From contig NZ_WBMT01000009.1 in assembly GCF_008923185.1 (NCBI RefSeq), positions 62,001-126,000 of the forward strand: a DNA stretch of 64,000 nucleotides. The letters run 5' to 3'. The DNA is from Actinomadura rudentiformis. Its GTDB lineage: Bacteria > Actinomycetota > Actinomycetes > Streptosporangiales > Streptosporangiaceae. A program made the translations under genes and the position numbers. Within the stretch, counting starts at the first letter, position 1, and each line of letters opens with the position of its first letter. This document shows positions 50,197-58,909 of this stretch, in pieces. A model generated the notes under the pieces. The model did not search any database. It saw only the letters and a list, made by a program, of their open reading frames with translations, and had not been told where the DNA came from.

Positions 50197-50498
50197 TGGC
50201 CGCCAATCTCAGCACAGCTACCTGCCAGGCGTGGCGCGTCCAGCCCGCTGACGGCCTCGCCATTCGAGTCGACGCCTGGCACACCATCCAGCTCGCCTCG
50301 GCGGGCAGTCGGCCGCGGGTCGACCTCATCGCCGAGCGCGTCGTAGACGGACAGCGCTATTACCGTGCAATCGAAGGCACGCTCGGCTCGCTGGCTGGCC
50401 GGCCAGTCACACCAGAGGGCTGGACCGCTATCGCCGCCGTGACCATCCCAGCGTGGATTTCCGCCGTCTTCCCTGCGCTTATCAGCGAGGCGGACTGA
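50196..50498 (+). CDS. hypothetical protein
   Basis: ATG 50196 (TGATG overlap); 100 residues, beta-rich (IRVDAWHTIQLASAGSRPRV) with a C-terminal helix. No family recognised. Confidence 0.62.
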   Translation: MAANLSTATCQAWRVQPADGLAIRVDAWHTIQLASAGSRPRVDLIAERVVDGQRYYRAIEGTLGSLAGRPVTPEGWTAIAAVTIPAWISAVFPALISEAD

Positions 50499-50857
50499 TG
50501 GCCACGCAATGTGCGCACGGCAGCGCCATCCCCGTTGAGTTCGGCGGCGAGGTCGTCGCTGCGCTCTGTCCCGAGTGCGATCAACAACTACCCGCCGAGT
50601 GGCTGACCTGTGATCACGCTGACGCCGTCGAGAACACGATGTTCGGTGACATGCGACGGAGATGGTTGTGCACGGGCTGCGGCGTCGAGTACAGCGACCC
50701 GCCCATCAAGGCCAGCGGCATGGGGATGACGGGCAACGTCACAAGCGTCGTGTTCTGGGTCCCGCCGCGGGCTGACGAAGTCGTGCCCGACTATCCGCCG
50801 GTCGACATCACGAGGTTCGTTAGCGAGATCAAGATCGAAGGGGAGATCGATGGGTGA
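50498..50857 (+). CDS. zinc-ribbon hypothetical protein
   Basis: ATG 50498 (TGATG overlap); 119 residues. LCPEC...CDH and WLCTGCGVEYSDPPI form two Cys knuckles of a probable zinc ribbon. No named family. Confidence 0.65.
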   Translation: MATQCAHGSAIPVEFGGEVVAALCPECDQQLPAEWLTCDHADAVENTMFGDMRRRWLCTGCGVEYSDPPIKASGMGMTGNVTSVVFWVPPRADEVVPDYPPVDITRFVSEIKIEGEIDG

Positions 50858-51227
50858 CCTGCGGGATTTCCTGCTGGCACGTCTCGATGAGGATGCAGCC
50901 GAGATCGCCAAGCAGCCCGATCAAACGGGCGAGCCGGGCGGCATCGGTATTTGGTCAAGCGGTGACGCCATCAGCAACACCGAGTACCTGATCATCAGCA
51001 AGACCAGAGCGCTCGCCGAGGTCGAAGCCAAGCGTCAGATCGTCGAGGAGCACCGCGCCGAGGGTGGTAGTTGCCGAGCCTGCACCACCGATGGGGAGCT
51101 CGAAGTCTCCTGGGACGGCGAGCAGGAGGAGACGCGGTGGGTACGCAATCCCGTCGTCGCGCCCTGCCTGACGGTGCGGGCGCTCGCCTCCATCTACATC
51201 GAGACCAGTAGCGACCGGGGGAACTGA
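50850..51227 (+). CDS. DUF6221-like protein
   Basis: ATG 50850; 125 residues. DLRDFLLARLDEDAAEI at the start, EVEAKRQIVEEH in the middle and CLTVRALASIYI at the end match the layout of a small actinobacterial/phage family of unknown function (DUF6221, from memory). It usually occurs in phage or integrative elements. Confidence 0.7.
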   Translation: MGDLRDFLLARLDEDAAEIAKQPDQTGEPGGIGIWSSGDAISNTEYLIISKTRALAEVEAKRQIVEEHRAEGGSCRACTTDGELEVSWDGEQEETRWVRNPVVAPCLTVRALASIYIETSSDRGN

Positions 51228-51228
51228 A

Positions 51229-52056
51229 ATGGGACGACGCACCGACGTCTGTGCGGGACCAGAGAACAGGCCGTACAGGGAAGCCTGGGACGCCTGGGAC
51301 ACCGCATACGAGGCATGGCTGCAGCACTGCCTCGACACGGCTGAGAACGCCGCAGAGGCGCTCTCAGCCGTGTACGAGGATGAGGAGGCGCGGACCACCG
51401 CCTTCGACGCCCTGGGGCTTCCTCAGCCGCCCGCGACGCCGGCCGAGGCATGCGTCCTCGGTGCTCCCGTCTGGTGCTCACGCTGCCGCGCCCGGATCCG
51501 CGGCGCGCTCGGCAGCATCGGCGACCTCGCCGCACTCCTGGAATCCTGGGCCGACGGCCACCGCGGCGCCGCATCCGGCGAACAGATCCTCAGCCGCCGC
51601 GCCAGCACCCCCAGCCCGTCGCCCATTACCGACACCCTCGACGAGCTGTACGGTCGGCTCGCCGAAGTCGAAGCGGGATGGCGCGCGCACGCCGGCCACC
51701 AGACCCGCCCGCGGCGATCCCGCAACGCCGAAGCGCGCGAACTCGTCCTCGCTTACCTGCAGGCCCATCTCGACGAGATGCTCAAGCACCCCGGCAGCGT
51801 CACGTTCGGCTATGAGGTGTGGGTATGGGAGCGGCGGCTGAGGACGCTCGCCAAGTCCGATCCGGTGGTCCGTAAGCGGCCGGGCCGTTGCCCGCGGTGC
51901 CGGCTCGTCAACGTGCTGCGGACCCGCGACGACGGTCACACCGAATGCTGCGACTGCGGCCGGCTGATGAACGAGGAGGAGTATCAGCGGGACGTGGTCG
52001 GGGGCGCGGATACTGCGGTGGTGGCGGAGTCCAAGGAGGCGAGGCGGGCGTCATGA
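51229..52056 (+). CDS. hypothetical protein with two zinc knuckles
   Basis: ATG 51229, just 1 bp after the previous stop, with GGGGGAACTGAA upstream; 275 residues. CSRCRARIRG at about 83, a long helical middle, and a C-terminal zinc ribbon (CPRCRLVNVLRTRDDG, CCDCGRLM). Actinophages often carry proteins with this architecture; the role is unknown, perhaps a nucleic-acid-binding regulator. Confidence 0.7.
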   Translation: MGRRTDVCAGPENRPYREAWDAWDTAYEAWLQHCLDTAENAAEALSAVYEDEEARTTAFDALGLPQPPATPAEACVLGAPVWCSRCRARIRGALGSIGDLAALLESWADGHRGAASGEQILSRRASTPSPSPITDTLDELYGRLAEVEAGWRAHAGHQTRPRRSRNAEARELVLAYLQAHLDEMLKHPGSVTFGYEVWVWERRLRTLAKSDPVVRKRPGRCPRCRLVNVLRTRDDGHTECCDCGRLMNEEEYQRDVVGGADTAVVAESKEARRAS

Positions 52057-52355
52057 CGCAGGTATTGGTGATCTCGGCTGTCGTGGCGGTAGTCGCCGCT
52101 TGTTGCGCCGTGCGGAATGCAGCACGGGCAGCTCAGGCGAGACGCAAAGTTGAGCGCTCAGCCGGGCGAGCCGATGGGACAGTCCGCCAGACGAACGAGA
52201 TCCTGCAGGACACGAATGACATGCTGCGTTCCAATCAGGAGCTGCTCGCGAAGCGTTGTCGGACTGCAGGTCACTGGGCCGAGCTGGCCGCCATCTCAGA
52301 GATGATCGACGCAGTGCAGGCTCGGATCGGTGGACGCCCTGATCGCCATGCTTGA
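52053..52355 (+). CDS. small membrane protein with coiled-coil tail
   Basis: ATG 52053, AAGGAGG upstream; 100 residues. N-terminal membrane helix (LVISAVVAVVAACCAV) and a charged helical tail (QTNEILQDTNDMLRSNQELL). Last gene of this coupled block. Function unknown. Confidence 0.64.
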   Translation: MTQVLVISAVVAVVAACCAVRNAARAAQARRKVERSAGRADGTVRQTNEILQDTNDMLRSNQELLAKRCRTAGHWAELAAISEMIDAVQARIGGRPDRHA

Positions 52356-52406
52356 CCCGTACTAGCACGGATGTAACACTACGGACCGTTAAAGCACAGT
52401 TGTGCT
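52352..52406 (+). promoter_or_regulatory. promoter and palindrome upstream of the secreted propeller gene
   Basis: TTGACC (52352-52357) and TAACAC (52374-52379) are 16 bp apart. A palindrome AGCACA-GT-TGTGCT lies at 52393-52406, just after the expected transcription start, where a repressor could block it. This gives the next gene its own transcription unit. Confidence 0.6.
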
Positions 52407-52431
52407 ATTTGCGTTGCCGTAGGAGACATCC

Positions 52432-53628
52432 ATGCCGGCACCCGGCAGCACCAACCGCCGCCACACCAAGCACACCTGGTTGCGCGGGCCGGCCACCGGC
52501 ATCGCCCTCATCGCCGCGCTGCTGCTCGCCCTGACGTCCGCGAGCACCACGCCCCCTGCCCAGCAGGCGACGCTCGCCAAAGAGTCAGCCTTGCCCGCAT
52601 CAAAGCCTCTCGGCATCGACCCTCCGGCCGGGAGGTACTACGCGTACGCGCCCAGCGTCGTCGAGCAGGGCAGCACGCGACACGTCTTCTACTGCGGCAA
52701 CAAGACCAGCGGCTCCGTGCACGACCAGGCCATGCTAAGCGTCGGCACCAAGCAGGCTGACGGCGCGTGGACCTACAGCGCCCCGCGGGTCGGGCTCGGG
52801 CCCAGCTCCGCCATCCCGTGGGCCAACTACCACGTGTGCGACCCTGAGATCATCCGTGGTCAGTTCACCTGGGGCGACCACGTCTACCCGTGGGCGATGC
52901 TGTTCACCGCCTACGGGTGCGCCGTCACCGCCGAACCGTGCCCTGACCAGCACGCCTATCCCAACCAGGTGGGCGTTGCGTTCGCCGACTCCCTCGACGC
53001 ACCCGCGACGGACTGGCGGATCTACCCGAGCCCGCTGATCTCCTACGAGCTGGACTACGGCGCGAAGTGCCCGGCTCAGGACTATTGCATCGGCGAGCCC
53101 GCGGCGTCCTCGATCGACGGGGTGGGGCGGCTGATGGTCTGGTATCAGGACAACGGTGGGTTCGTCTGGCGCGAGGTCAATTTGACGAACGCCACCAGTC
53201 CCGTCATCGGCCAGCGGCGGACGCTGCCTAGCGACGGCCTGCCGGACTGGCTGCACAACGCGTCGGTCGTCTGGTCGCCGGCGCGTGGCCGCTTCTACGC
53301 GGCCTACGACGCAGGCGTCTGGAACAAGCACACCAATGGGCCGCCGGTGCAGACCGACACCGCGATCGTGTCGATCGACGGCGGCGACATGTGGGCCGGG
53401 GCCGGGTCCTGGCGGCATGAGGAAACGATCACGGGCGCGCACTCGGGGCACGCGTTCAACCACAACACTGGGATCGTCCGCACGCCGTGGGGTTCGGCCG
53501 CTTCGGACACGGGCCTGGAGGTTGTGCACGCGGTGGGGAATGGCTGGGCGCCGGGCGGTGGCTGGGGTGTGTGGACGTACCGCCTGTGGTCGACGACGTA
53601 CAGCTTTCCGGCGCAGAGCAGCAGGTGA
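52432..53628 (+). CDS. secreted beta-propeller-like protein, candidate lysogenic-conversion gene
   Basis: ATG 52432 with TAGGAG upstream; 398 residues. A signal peptide covers about 1-45 (RGPATGIALIAALLLALTSA). The mature protein has repeated WSP/WYQD-type strands and acidic turns (YAPSVVEQGSTRHVFYCGNK, LMVWYQDNGGFVWREV, VVWSPARGRFYAAYDAG) like five-bladed propellers of glycoside hydrolase families 43/62/68. Several Cys pairs suit an exported protein. It has no virion role visible, sits between operons with its own promoter, and so looks like a cargo gene. Its catalytic status and substrate are unknown. Confidence 0.75.
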   Translation: MPAPGSTNRRHTKHTWLRGPATGIALIAALLLALTSASTTPPAQQATLAKESALPASKPLGIDPPAGRYYAYAPSVVEQGSTRHVFYCGNKTSGSVHDQAMLSVGTKQADGAWTYSAPRVGLGPSSAIPWANYHVCDPEIIRGQFTWGDHVYPWAMLFTAYGCAVTAEPCPDQHAYPNQVGVAFADSLDAPATDWRIYPSPLISYELDYGAKCPAQDYCIGEPAASSIDGVGRLMVWYQDNGGFVWREVNLTNATSPVIGQRRTLPSDGLPDWLHNASVVWSPARGRFYAAYDAGVWNKHTNGPPVQTDTAIVSIDGGDMWAGAGSWRHEETITGAHSGHAFNHNTGIVRTPWGSAASDTGLEVVHAVGNGWAPGGGWGVWTYRLWSTTYSFPAQSSR

Positions 53629-53651
53629 TGGTGGGCTAGTTCGTCTGCTGA

Positions 53652-53969
53652 TCAGCTTTGCGCGGCCGGTCCCTGCGCATCTTTTGTGGCCTCAGCGTCT
53701 CGGGCGAGCTTGGCAAGCTTGCCGGTCTTTCCGCCCTTGAGGATTTGCGCGATGCGGGAGAAGTGCAGCGGCTTACCCTGGGGCCCGAACAGCAAGCCGA
53801 TCTGCTCGTAGGTGTGCCCCTGCTCTTTGAGTTCGCGGGCGGCGCTCTGCCGGATCTCCGCGATGGCGGCGTTGGCGTCTTTGAGGTGTTCGAGGGCTTC
53901 AGTGGCGAGCGCGCCGCGCCTGGCGGGGTCCTCGGTGGCCCTCAGGTCGTCGATGAGTTTCTGGATCAC
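53652..53969 (-). CDS. small helix-turn-helix DNA-binding protein
   Basis: I chose GTG 53969 with AGGAGG 9 nt upstream over an ATG at 53987; 105 residues. A helix-turn-helix lies near the middle (ARELKEQGHTYEQIGLLFGP, RIAQILKG), with a helical N-terminus and a basic tail. Related small regulators are frequent in actinobacteria. Three palindromic sites stand directly upstream, so it probably represses itself and perhaps the rightward genes. Confidence 0.78.
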   Translation of the reverse strand: MIQKLIDDLRATEDPARRGALATEALEHLKDANAAIAEIRQSAARELKEQGHTYEQIGLLFGPQGKPLHFSRIAQILKGGKTGKLAKLARDAEATKDAQGPAAQS

Positions 53970-53999
53970 GGTGGCCGGCCTCCTCATCCGATTGAGTCT

Positions 54000-54069
54000 A
54001 GAGGTCTCCTCTCAAAGAATCATGAAATGTTTAGAGGTTACCTCTTGCCATGGATTATAGGTTACCTCT
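54000..54069 (-). promoter_or_regulatory. three palindromic operators over the promoter of the HTH gene
   Basis: AGAGGTTACCTCT at 54033-54045 is a perfect 6-1-6 palindrome. Variants lie at 54000-54012 (AGAGGTCTCCTCT) and 54057-54069 (ATAGGTTACCTCT). A consensus TATAAT -10 box on the leftward strand (54054-54059) overlaps the third copy, so binding there should block transcription of the HTH gene. Confidence 0.8.
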
Positions 54070-54087
54070 AGAGTAAAGGCCACAACA

Positions 54088-54345
54088 GAACAGCGGATCG
54101 GCGAGCCGGAGAGCAACGCGAGGAGCGCCCGCCCTACGGGCCAACCTGGGAGACCGGGACGGTACGGGCACATGCGAAGCCGTGATCGTCAGGTAACCAG
54201 TCCTGAGGAAAAGCGGACAAGCGGCGCATAACGCGAGGGTGAGCCCAGGCGGCGGCACAAGATGCCGTGCGTACAGCGGAGCCTGACAGGACCAGCAAAC
54301 GTTGGGGATGACGACTCGCATACCGGCTCCGTCGATCCGCTGTTC
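54088..54345. repeat. 258-bp segment flanked by 22-bp inverted repeats
   Basis: GAACAGCGGATCG begins at 54088 and its inverse complement CGATCCGCTGTTC lies at 54333-54345; with neighbouring bases the arms match over about 22 bp apart from one small indel. I see no convincing gene inside (a leftward 88-codon frame lacks coding character). It may be a small non-autonomous element or a structured RNA. Confidence 0.5.
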
Positions 54346-54377
54346 CGTTGCCGAAGCGGACGGTGACGAGGAGCGAC

Positions 54378-54602
54378 ATGGACACGATCACTGCACGGGA
54401 AGCGGTACCAGGAACTGTCGTCTGCGTGCACAACTCCGACGACTGGCTGCGCGGGCTTCCGGCCCCGGGGCTTTCTTACCACTGGATCACGGTCGGCCGC
54501 TGGGAAGCGAACGGTGATGGCACCGCCACGCTGATCGCTAGCGACGGTAGCCGGTGCGGCATCTTCGCTCCGGATGACATCGTTGGCCGCCCCGCACGCT
54601 AG
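54378..54602 (+). CDS. small hypothetical protein
   Basis: ATG 54378 with GAGGAGCGAC upstream; 74 residues, beta-rich (PGTVVCVHNSDDWLRGLPAP, HWITVGRWEANGDG) like a small SH3-type barrel. No family recognised. First rightward gene after the HTH operators. Confidence 0.6.
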   Translation: MDTITAREAVPGTVVCVHNSDDWLRGLPAPGLSYHWITVGRWEANGDGTATLIASDGSRCGIFAPDDIVGRPAR

Positions 54603-54699
54603 GCCGACCTAAGGCGGGCTAGCGTCACCCGCTCTTCTCGTTACGAGCCAAAGGACCGGACGTCAGACCCCAACCCGGCATCAAGACAGGAGAACCCAA

Positions 54700-54984
54700 G
54701 TGCCCACCACGGTGCCGAATCCGTACGGCCACACCTACGTCAACGCCACCGTTAACCAACGCGTCGATCTGTATATCGCCCGCGACGCGACCACCGTGTT
54801 CATGGAGGTCCGTTTCCAGGTCGACGAATGCGACCGATGGGCATGCAGTGACGGTCTCAGGACGCACAGGCTGCCGACCCCTCACTCTGCCCGCGCAGCG
54901 ATGGTCGCGTACGGGCGGGACCTACAGACGCAGGGCTTTGTCCGGGTCCGACGCTCATCCGGCTCAATGCCGGGCCGGGGGTGA
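54700..54984 (+). CDS. small hypothetical protein
   Basis: GTG 54700 after GACAGGAGAAC; 94 residues. Beta-rich N-terminus (VNQRVDLYIARDATTVFMEV) and a helix later. No family recognised. Confidence 0.6.
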   Translation: MPTTVPNPYGHTYVNATVNQRVDLYIARDATTVFMEVRFQVDECDRWACSDGLRTHRLPTPHSARAAMVAYGRDLQTQGFVRVRRSSGSMPGRG

Positions 54985-55007
54985 GACAACCGAGTAACCT
55001 TGTCTCA
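54982..55007. promoter_or_regulatory. inverted repeat over the start of the HTH gene
   Basis: TGAGACAA (54982-54989) and TTGTCTCA (55000-55007) are exact inverse complements; the second arm ends on the A of the ATG at 55007. No ribosome binding site is seen, so this is either an operator for a leaderless transcript or a hairpin hiding the start. Confidence 0.6.
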
Positions 55008-55297
55008 TGGCTGACGCACTTCACCACCCCGACCTGCAGATAGGCGTCCTCTACGCCGACCACAGCGACCCCCTCAGCAGCGTCATCCCCCTCGCCGACG
55101 CGCCCGCCGCCGTCAGCGTCACCCGCCGCACCATCAACCGCTGGATCGCCGCCAAACGGCTCCGCGTCATCACCCCGCCCGGCACCACAGGTCGGTATGT
55201 GATCAAGCGCGAACTCCTCGCCTGCGAACGCGACAGGCACCTCGCGTCACATCAAGGCAGGCCAGGCGCACGCGTCAGACTTGACGCATTGACCTAG
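55007..55297 (+). CDS. helix-turn-helix protein (MerR/excisionase-like fold)
   Basis: ATG 55007; 96 residues. PLADAPAAVSVTRRTINRWI and AAKRLRVITPPGTTGRYVIK give a helix-turn-helix with a wing, as in MerR-like excisionases and some small terminase DNA-binding subunits. It directly precedes the large terminase, so a packaging-site-binding role is as likely as regulation. Confidence 0.7.
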   Translation: MADALHHPDLQIGVLYADHSDPLSSVIPLADAPAAVSVTRRTINRWIAAKRLRVITPPGTTGRYVIKRELLACERDRHLASHQGRPGARVRLDALT

Positions 55298-55340
55298 GGT
55301 GTCCCATATTTAGCTCATCGTGGTGACGAGTCACCGCAGC

Positions 55341-55379
55341 CGAAAGCCCGCTTGAGCGCCAGCCGCTCGCGGGCTTTCG
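55341..55379 (+). terminator. hairpin before the terminase gene
   Basis: Perfect 11-bp stem (55341-55351 with 55369-55379), 17-nt loop, ending GGCTTTCGCC. It may end the preceding transcript or process the message ahead of the virion operon. Confidence 0.6.
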
Positions 55380-55402
55380 CCGTACCCGGGGGAGGTCACC
55401 CT

Positions 55403-56926
55403 ATGGCCGCCACCCTCGACCCGGTCCGCGGCGTCGCACAAGCCATGCTCCGCCGCTTCGAAACACCCGAGACCAACCCGTACCGCACCGACCCCGTCGG
55501 CTGGGTCCGCGACAAGCTCGGCGAACACCTCTGGTCCAAGCAGGCCGAGATCGCCTCCTCCGTCGTCGCCAACCGCTACACCGCCGTCCAGTCCTGCCAC
55601 GACGCCGGCAAATCCTTCATCGCATCCCGCCTCACCTGCTGGTGGCTCGACGTCCACCCACCCGGCGAAGCCTTCGTCGTCACCACAGCCCCCACCGCCC
55701 CCCAGGTGTCCGCGATCCTGTGGCGCGAGATCGGCAAAGCCCACAAGAAAGGCCGGCTCACCGGCCGCATCACCGGCGGCACCGTCCCCGAATGGAAACT
55801 CGCCGACGGCGAGATCGTCGCCTACGGCCGCAAACCCGCCGACTACGACCAGGCCGCCTTCCAAGGCATCCACGCCCGCTACGTCCTCGTCATCGTCGAT
55901 GAAGCCTGCGGCGTCCCCAAGAGCCTGTTCGACGCCGTCGATGCCCTCGCCACCAACGAGGCCGCCCGCGTCCTGGCCATCGGCAACCCCGACGATCCCG
56001 CTTCCCACTTCGCTGAGATCTGCCGGCCCGGATCCGGCTGGCACGTCATCCGCATCGACGGGCTCGCCACCCCCAACATGACGGCCGACGCGATCGCCGC
56101 CTACCCGGCACTCGCCGAGCTTTTCGACAAGCAGCACCTGGCGCCGTCGACCGAGCCGATCCCCGAAGACCTGCGAGCCATGCTGCTCTCCCCGCTCTGG
56201 GTCGCGGAACGCATCGCACGCTGGGGCATCAAGTCGCCGCTCTTCGCGGCCAAGGTGCGCGGCCTGTTCCCCGAGGTCGGCGACGACCAGCTCATCTCGC
56301 TCGGCGCCATCCTCGCCGCCCAGAACCGCGAACTCGATCCCGAGCACCACTCAGTCCTCGGCGTTGATGTCGCACGTTTCGGTTCCGACCGCACCATCTT
56401 CGCGCTCGCTCACGGCCCCGTCATCCGCATCGTCGGCGATCACACCAAGCAGCGCACCACTGAAACGACCGGCCGAGTCATCGCTGCCAAAGAAGAACAC
56501 AAGGTCGCCGAGATCCATGTTGACGGTGTCGGCGTCGGCGCCGGTGTGGTCGACGAACTCCTCGAAGCCGGGCATGACGTTGTCGACATGCAGTCCGGCG
56601 CCGCGGCTCTGGATCCCAAGCACTATGCGAATGCTCGCGCAGAGTGGTGGTGGGGACTCCGGCAGATCTTCGAGGACGGCGACATCGACATCGACGCTGA
56701 CGACGATGAGCTCGCTGCCCAGCTAGGTGCAATGCGCTACAGGTACACCGCTCGCGGCCAGATTCTCATCGAGTCCAAGGACGACATGCGCAAGCGCGGG
56801 CTGCCCTCCCCGGACAAGGCCGACGCGGTGATGCTCGCCAAGGCGCACGTGCCGCCGCCGGACGAGATCGTTGAGGACGACGACCTTGACGAGGAACTCG
56901 CCGACTTCTCCATCAGCCGTTACTAG
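55403..56926 (+). CDS. terminase large subunit
   Basis: ATG 55403 with GGGGGAGG upstream; 507 residues. The packaging ATPase shows Walker A SCHDAGKSFIASR (about 66), Walker B YVLVIVDEACG (about 160) and a GNPDDP coupling motif. The RNase H-like nuclease begins with LGVDVARFGSDRT (about 316) and closes with KADAVMLAKAH. It cuts and pumps phage DNA into the prohead through the portal encoded downstream. All key residues appear intact. Confidence 0.93.
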   Translation: MAATLDPVRGVAQAMLRRFETPETNPYRTDPVGWVRDKLGEHLWSKQAEIASSVVANRYTAVQSCHDAGKSFIASRLTCWWLDVHPPGEAFVVTTAPTAPQVSAILWREIGKAHKKGRLTGRITGGTVPEWKLADGEIVAYGRKPADYDQAAFQGIHARYVLVIVDEACGVPKSLFDAVDALATNEAARVLAIGNPDDPASHFAEICRPGSGWHVIRIDGLATPNMTADAIAAYPALAELFDKQHLAPSTEPIPEDLRAMLLSPLWVAERIARWGIKSPLFAAKVRGLFPEVGDDQLISLGAILAAQNRELDPEHHSVLGVDVARFGSDRTIFALAHGPVIRIVGDHTKQRTTETTGRVIAAKEEHKVAEIHVDGVGVGAGVVDELLEAGHDVVDMQSGAAALDPKHYANARAEWWWGLRQIFEDGDIDIDADDDELAAQLGAMRYRYTARGQILIESKDDMRKRGLPSPDKADAVMLAKAHVPPPDEIVEDDDLDEELADFSISRY

Positions 56927-56944
56927 CGGCAAGGAGGCCTCGTC

Positions 56945-57232
56945 ATGTGCCGTAGGCGCCGCCGAAACCGCATCAGCACCGTCATCGCAATGCTCGAACG
57001 TCTCCACGAAAGGATGGATCACATGGCAACGCAGGAGCAGGTCGACGCCATCGCTGCCCGCATCGAATCCGCAGTCTCTGGCCTCCGCGCCGACATCGAA
57101 GCACTCAAGGCCGCACACCCCGAACTCGACCTGTCCGGGCTGGAAGGCCGCGTCGCCGACCTGGAGGGATTGGACGCCGAGAACCCGGCGCCCGTACCCG
57201 AGCCGGCGCCCGAGCCCGGCGAACAGTCGTAA
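56945..57232 (+). CDS. small coiled-coil protein
   Basis: ATG 56945, AAGGAGG upstream; 95 residues. Arg-rich start, heptads through about 30-75 (QVDAIAARIESAVSGLRADI), and a Pro/Glu tail. It lies between terminase and portal. Function unknown. Confidence 0.66.
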   Translation: MCRRRRRNRISTVIAMLERLHERMDHMATQEQVDAIAARIESAVSGLRADIEALKAAHPELDLSGLEGRVADLEGLDAENPAPVPEPAPEPGEQS

Positions 57233-57277
57233 CCCGCCACACAACCAGCACATCAGGCGACGGGAGGAGGCGCGGAC

Positions 57278-58909
57278 ATGCGGGTACTCGATCGCATCCA
57301 GGAAACCTGGTACCGCGCCTCCGGCCGCGCCGAACTTGCTAATGCTCTCGTCCAAGAGCGGCGGCAGGTCGACTTCCTCGCCGAGTCGATCTCCGACCTC
57401 GAAGCCCGCATGTACGAGCCGGGCTGGCAGGAACTCACCGCTTCCGCCGCCGTCGAATTCAGCCGCGAAGGCCTCCGCCAGATCTCCGCCGTCTGCCGGA
57501 TCATGGCCGTGAAAAACCCGCTCATCAAGCGCGGTCTCGCGCTCCGACAATCCTACGTATGGGGACAGGGTGTCGAGATCAGCGCCCGCGACCAGCGTGT
57601 CAACCGCGTCGTCCAGGAATTCCTCGACGACGAAGGCAACAAGCGGTCCCTCTTCGGCGCCGTCGCCCGCGAGCAGGCCGACCGCAGCCTCGGCACCGAC
57701 GGCAACCTGTTCATCGCCTGCTTCACCAGCCCCCGCGACGGCAACGTCCAGATCCGCATCGTCCCCTGGGACGAGGTCAGCGACGTCATCACCAATCCCG
57801 AAGACAAGTCAGAGCCCTGGTTCTACCGGCACGAGGCATGGATCGACGAACCCACGCCCGGCGGCAACGGTGTCATCCAGCGCCCTCGCCTGGTCTACTA
57901 TCCGGCGCTCGGCTACCGGCCGGCCGTCAAACCGTCACAGATCCGCGACACCGCCACCGGTGCACAGGCTCGCGTCCGCTGGGACGCGCCACTCGTCCAC
58001 GTCAAAGTCAACGCCCTCACCGGCTGGAAGTTCGGCATCGGCGACGCCTACGCCGCCGTCGATTGGGCCAGCGCATACAAGGACTTCCTCACCGACTGGG
58101 CGCGGCTGATTAAATCGTTGAGCCGGTACGCATGGCGGCTCACCACCAAAGGCAGCAAGCAGGCCGCAGCCAAAGCCCGCATCGCCGCCGCACCCAGCAA
58201 GACCACCAGTGGCGACAGTAACTGGGCCGGCGCAACCGCACTGCAAACCCCGGACCAGATGCTGGAAGCCATCCCCAAGTCCGGCGCGACCATCGACAGC
58301 GACTCCGGACGACCCTTGGCTGCGATGGTCGCCAGCGCCTTGGACGTTCCCGTCACCATGCTTCTCGGCGACCCAGGCGTCACCGGCAACCGCGCCACCG
58401 CAGAGACGCTGGACACGCCGACGGAGATGATGGCCGAGCAGCGCCGCATGGTGTGGACCGAAGCGATGCACGCCATCCTCGGGCACGTCATAGCCTCCTC
58501 CGTGCGGGCCCCTGAGGGGGCGCTGCGGGGTACCGTCACGCAGGCCGGCACCCGCGAGCAAGTAAAGCTGCGTGGGCGGGCCGAGCCGACGATCGACATC
58601 GTGTGGCCGGATGTCGACGAGGTCGCACCATCGGTGCTGATCGACGCGATCACCAAGGCCGACCAGACCAGCTACCTGCCGCCGTTGGTGGTGGCGCGGT
58701 TGCTGCTGCAGGCGCTCGGCGTGCGGGACGTGGACGAGATCCTCAAGGACCTGACCGGGCCGGATGGGGTATTCGTCGCGCCTGGTGTGACGGCGGGACA
58801 GGCTGCTGCGGACCGGTTCCGGCGCGGTGAGGACCCTGCAGCGCTTGCAGGCGGCGATGAGCCGGGAGGCGAACAGGATGCTGAGACGGCTTCTGCGCAG
58901 GCTCCTTAG
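57278..58909 (+). CDS. portal protein
   Basis: ATG 57278 with GGGAGGAGGCG upstream; 543 residues. The length, position after terminase, and segments such as LFGAVAREQADRSLGTDGNL, IRIVPWDEVSDVI and TGNRATAETLDTPTEMMAEQ are typical of dodecameric portal proteins of siphoviruses (HK97/SPP1-like). It forms the DNA entry vertex. The C-terminal 60 residues are a Gly/Asp/Ala-rich tail. The next gene starts inside its 3' end. Confidence 0.9.
   Translation: MRVLDRIQETWYRASGRAELANALVQERRQVDFLAESISDLEARMYEPGWQELTASAAVEFSREGLRQISAVCRIMAVKNPLIKRGLALRQSYVWGQGVEISARDQRVNRVVQEFLDDEGNKRSLFGAVAREQADRSLGTDGNLFIACFTSPRDGNVQIRIVPWDEVSDVITNPEDKSEPWFYRHEAWIDEPTPGGNGVIQRPRLVYYPALGYRPAVKPSQIRDTATGAQARVRWDAPLVHVKVNALTGWKFGIGDAYAAVDWASAYKDFLTDWARLIKSLSRYAWRLTTKGSKQAAAKARIAAAPSKTTSGDSNWAGATALQTPDQMLEAIPKSGATIDSDSGRPLAAMVASALDVPVTMLLGDPGVTGNRATAETLDTPTEMMAEQRRMVWTEAMHAILGHVIASSVRAPEGALRGTVTQAGTREQVKLRGRAEPTIDIVWPDVDEVAPSVLIDAITKADQTSYLPPLVVARLLLQALGVRDVDEILKDLTGPDGVFVAPGVTAGQAAADRFRRGEDPAALAGGDEPGGEQDAETASAQAP

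Noticed and set aside
55352..55402. Upstream start for terminase
   Set aside because: It would begin inside the hairpin at 55341-55379; ATG 55403 has GGGGGAGG at good spacing.
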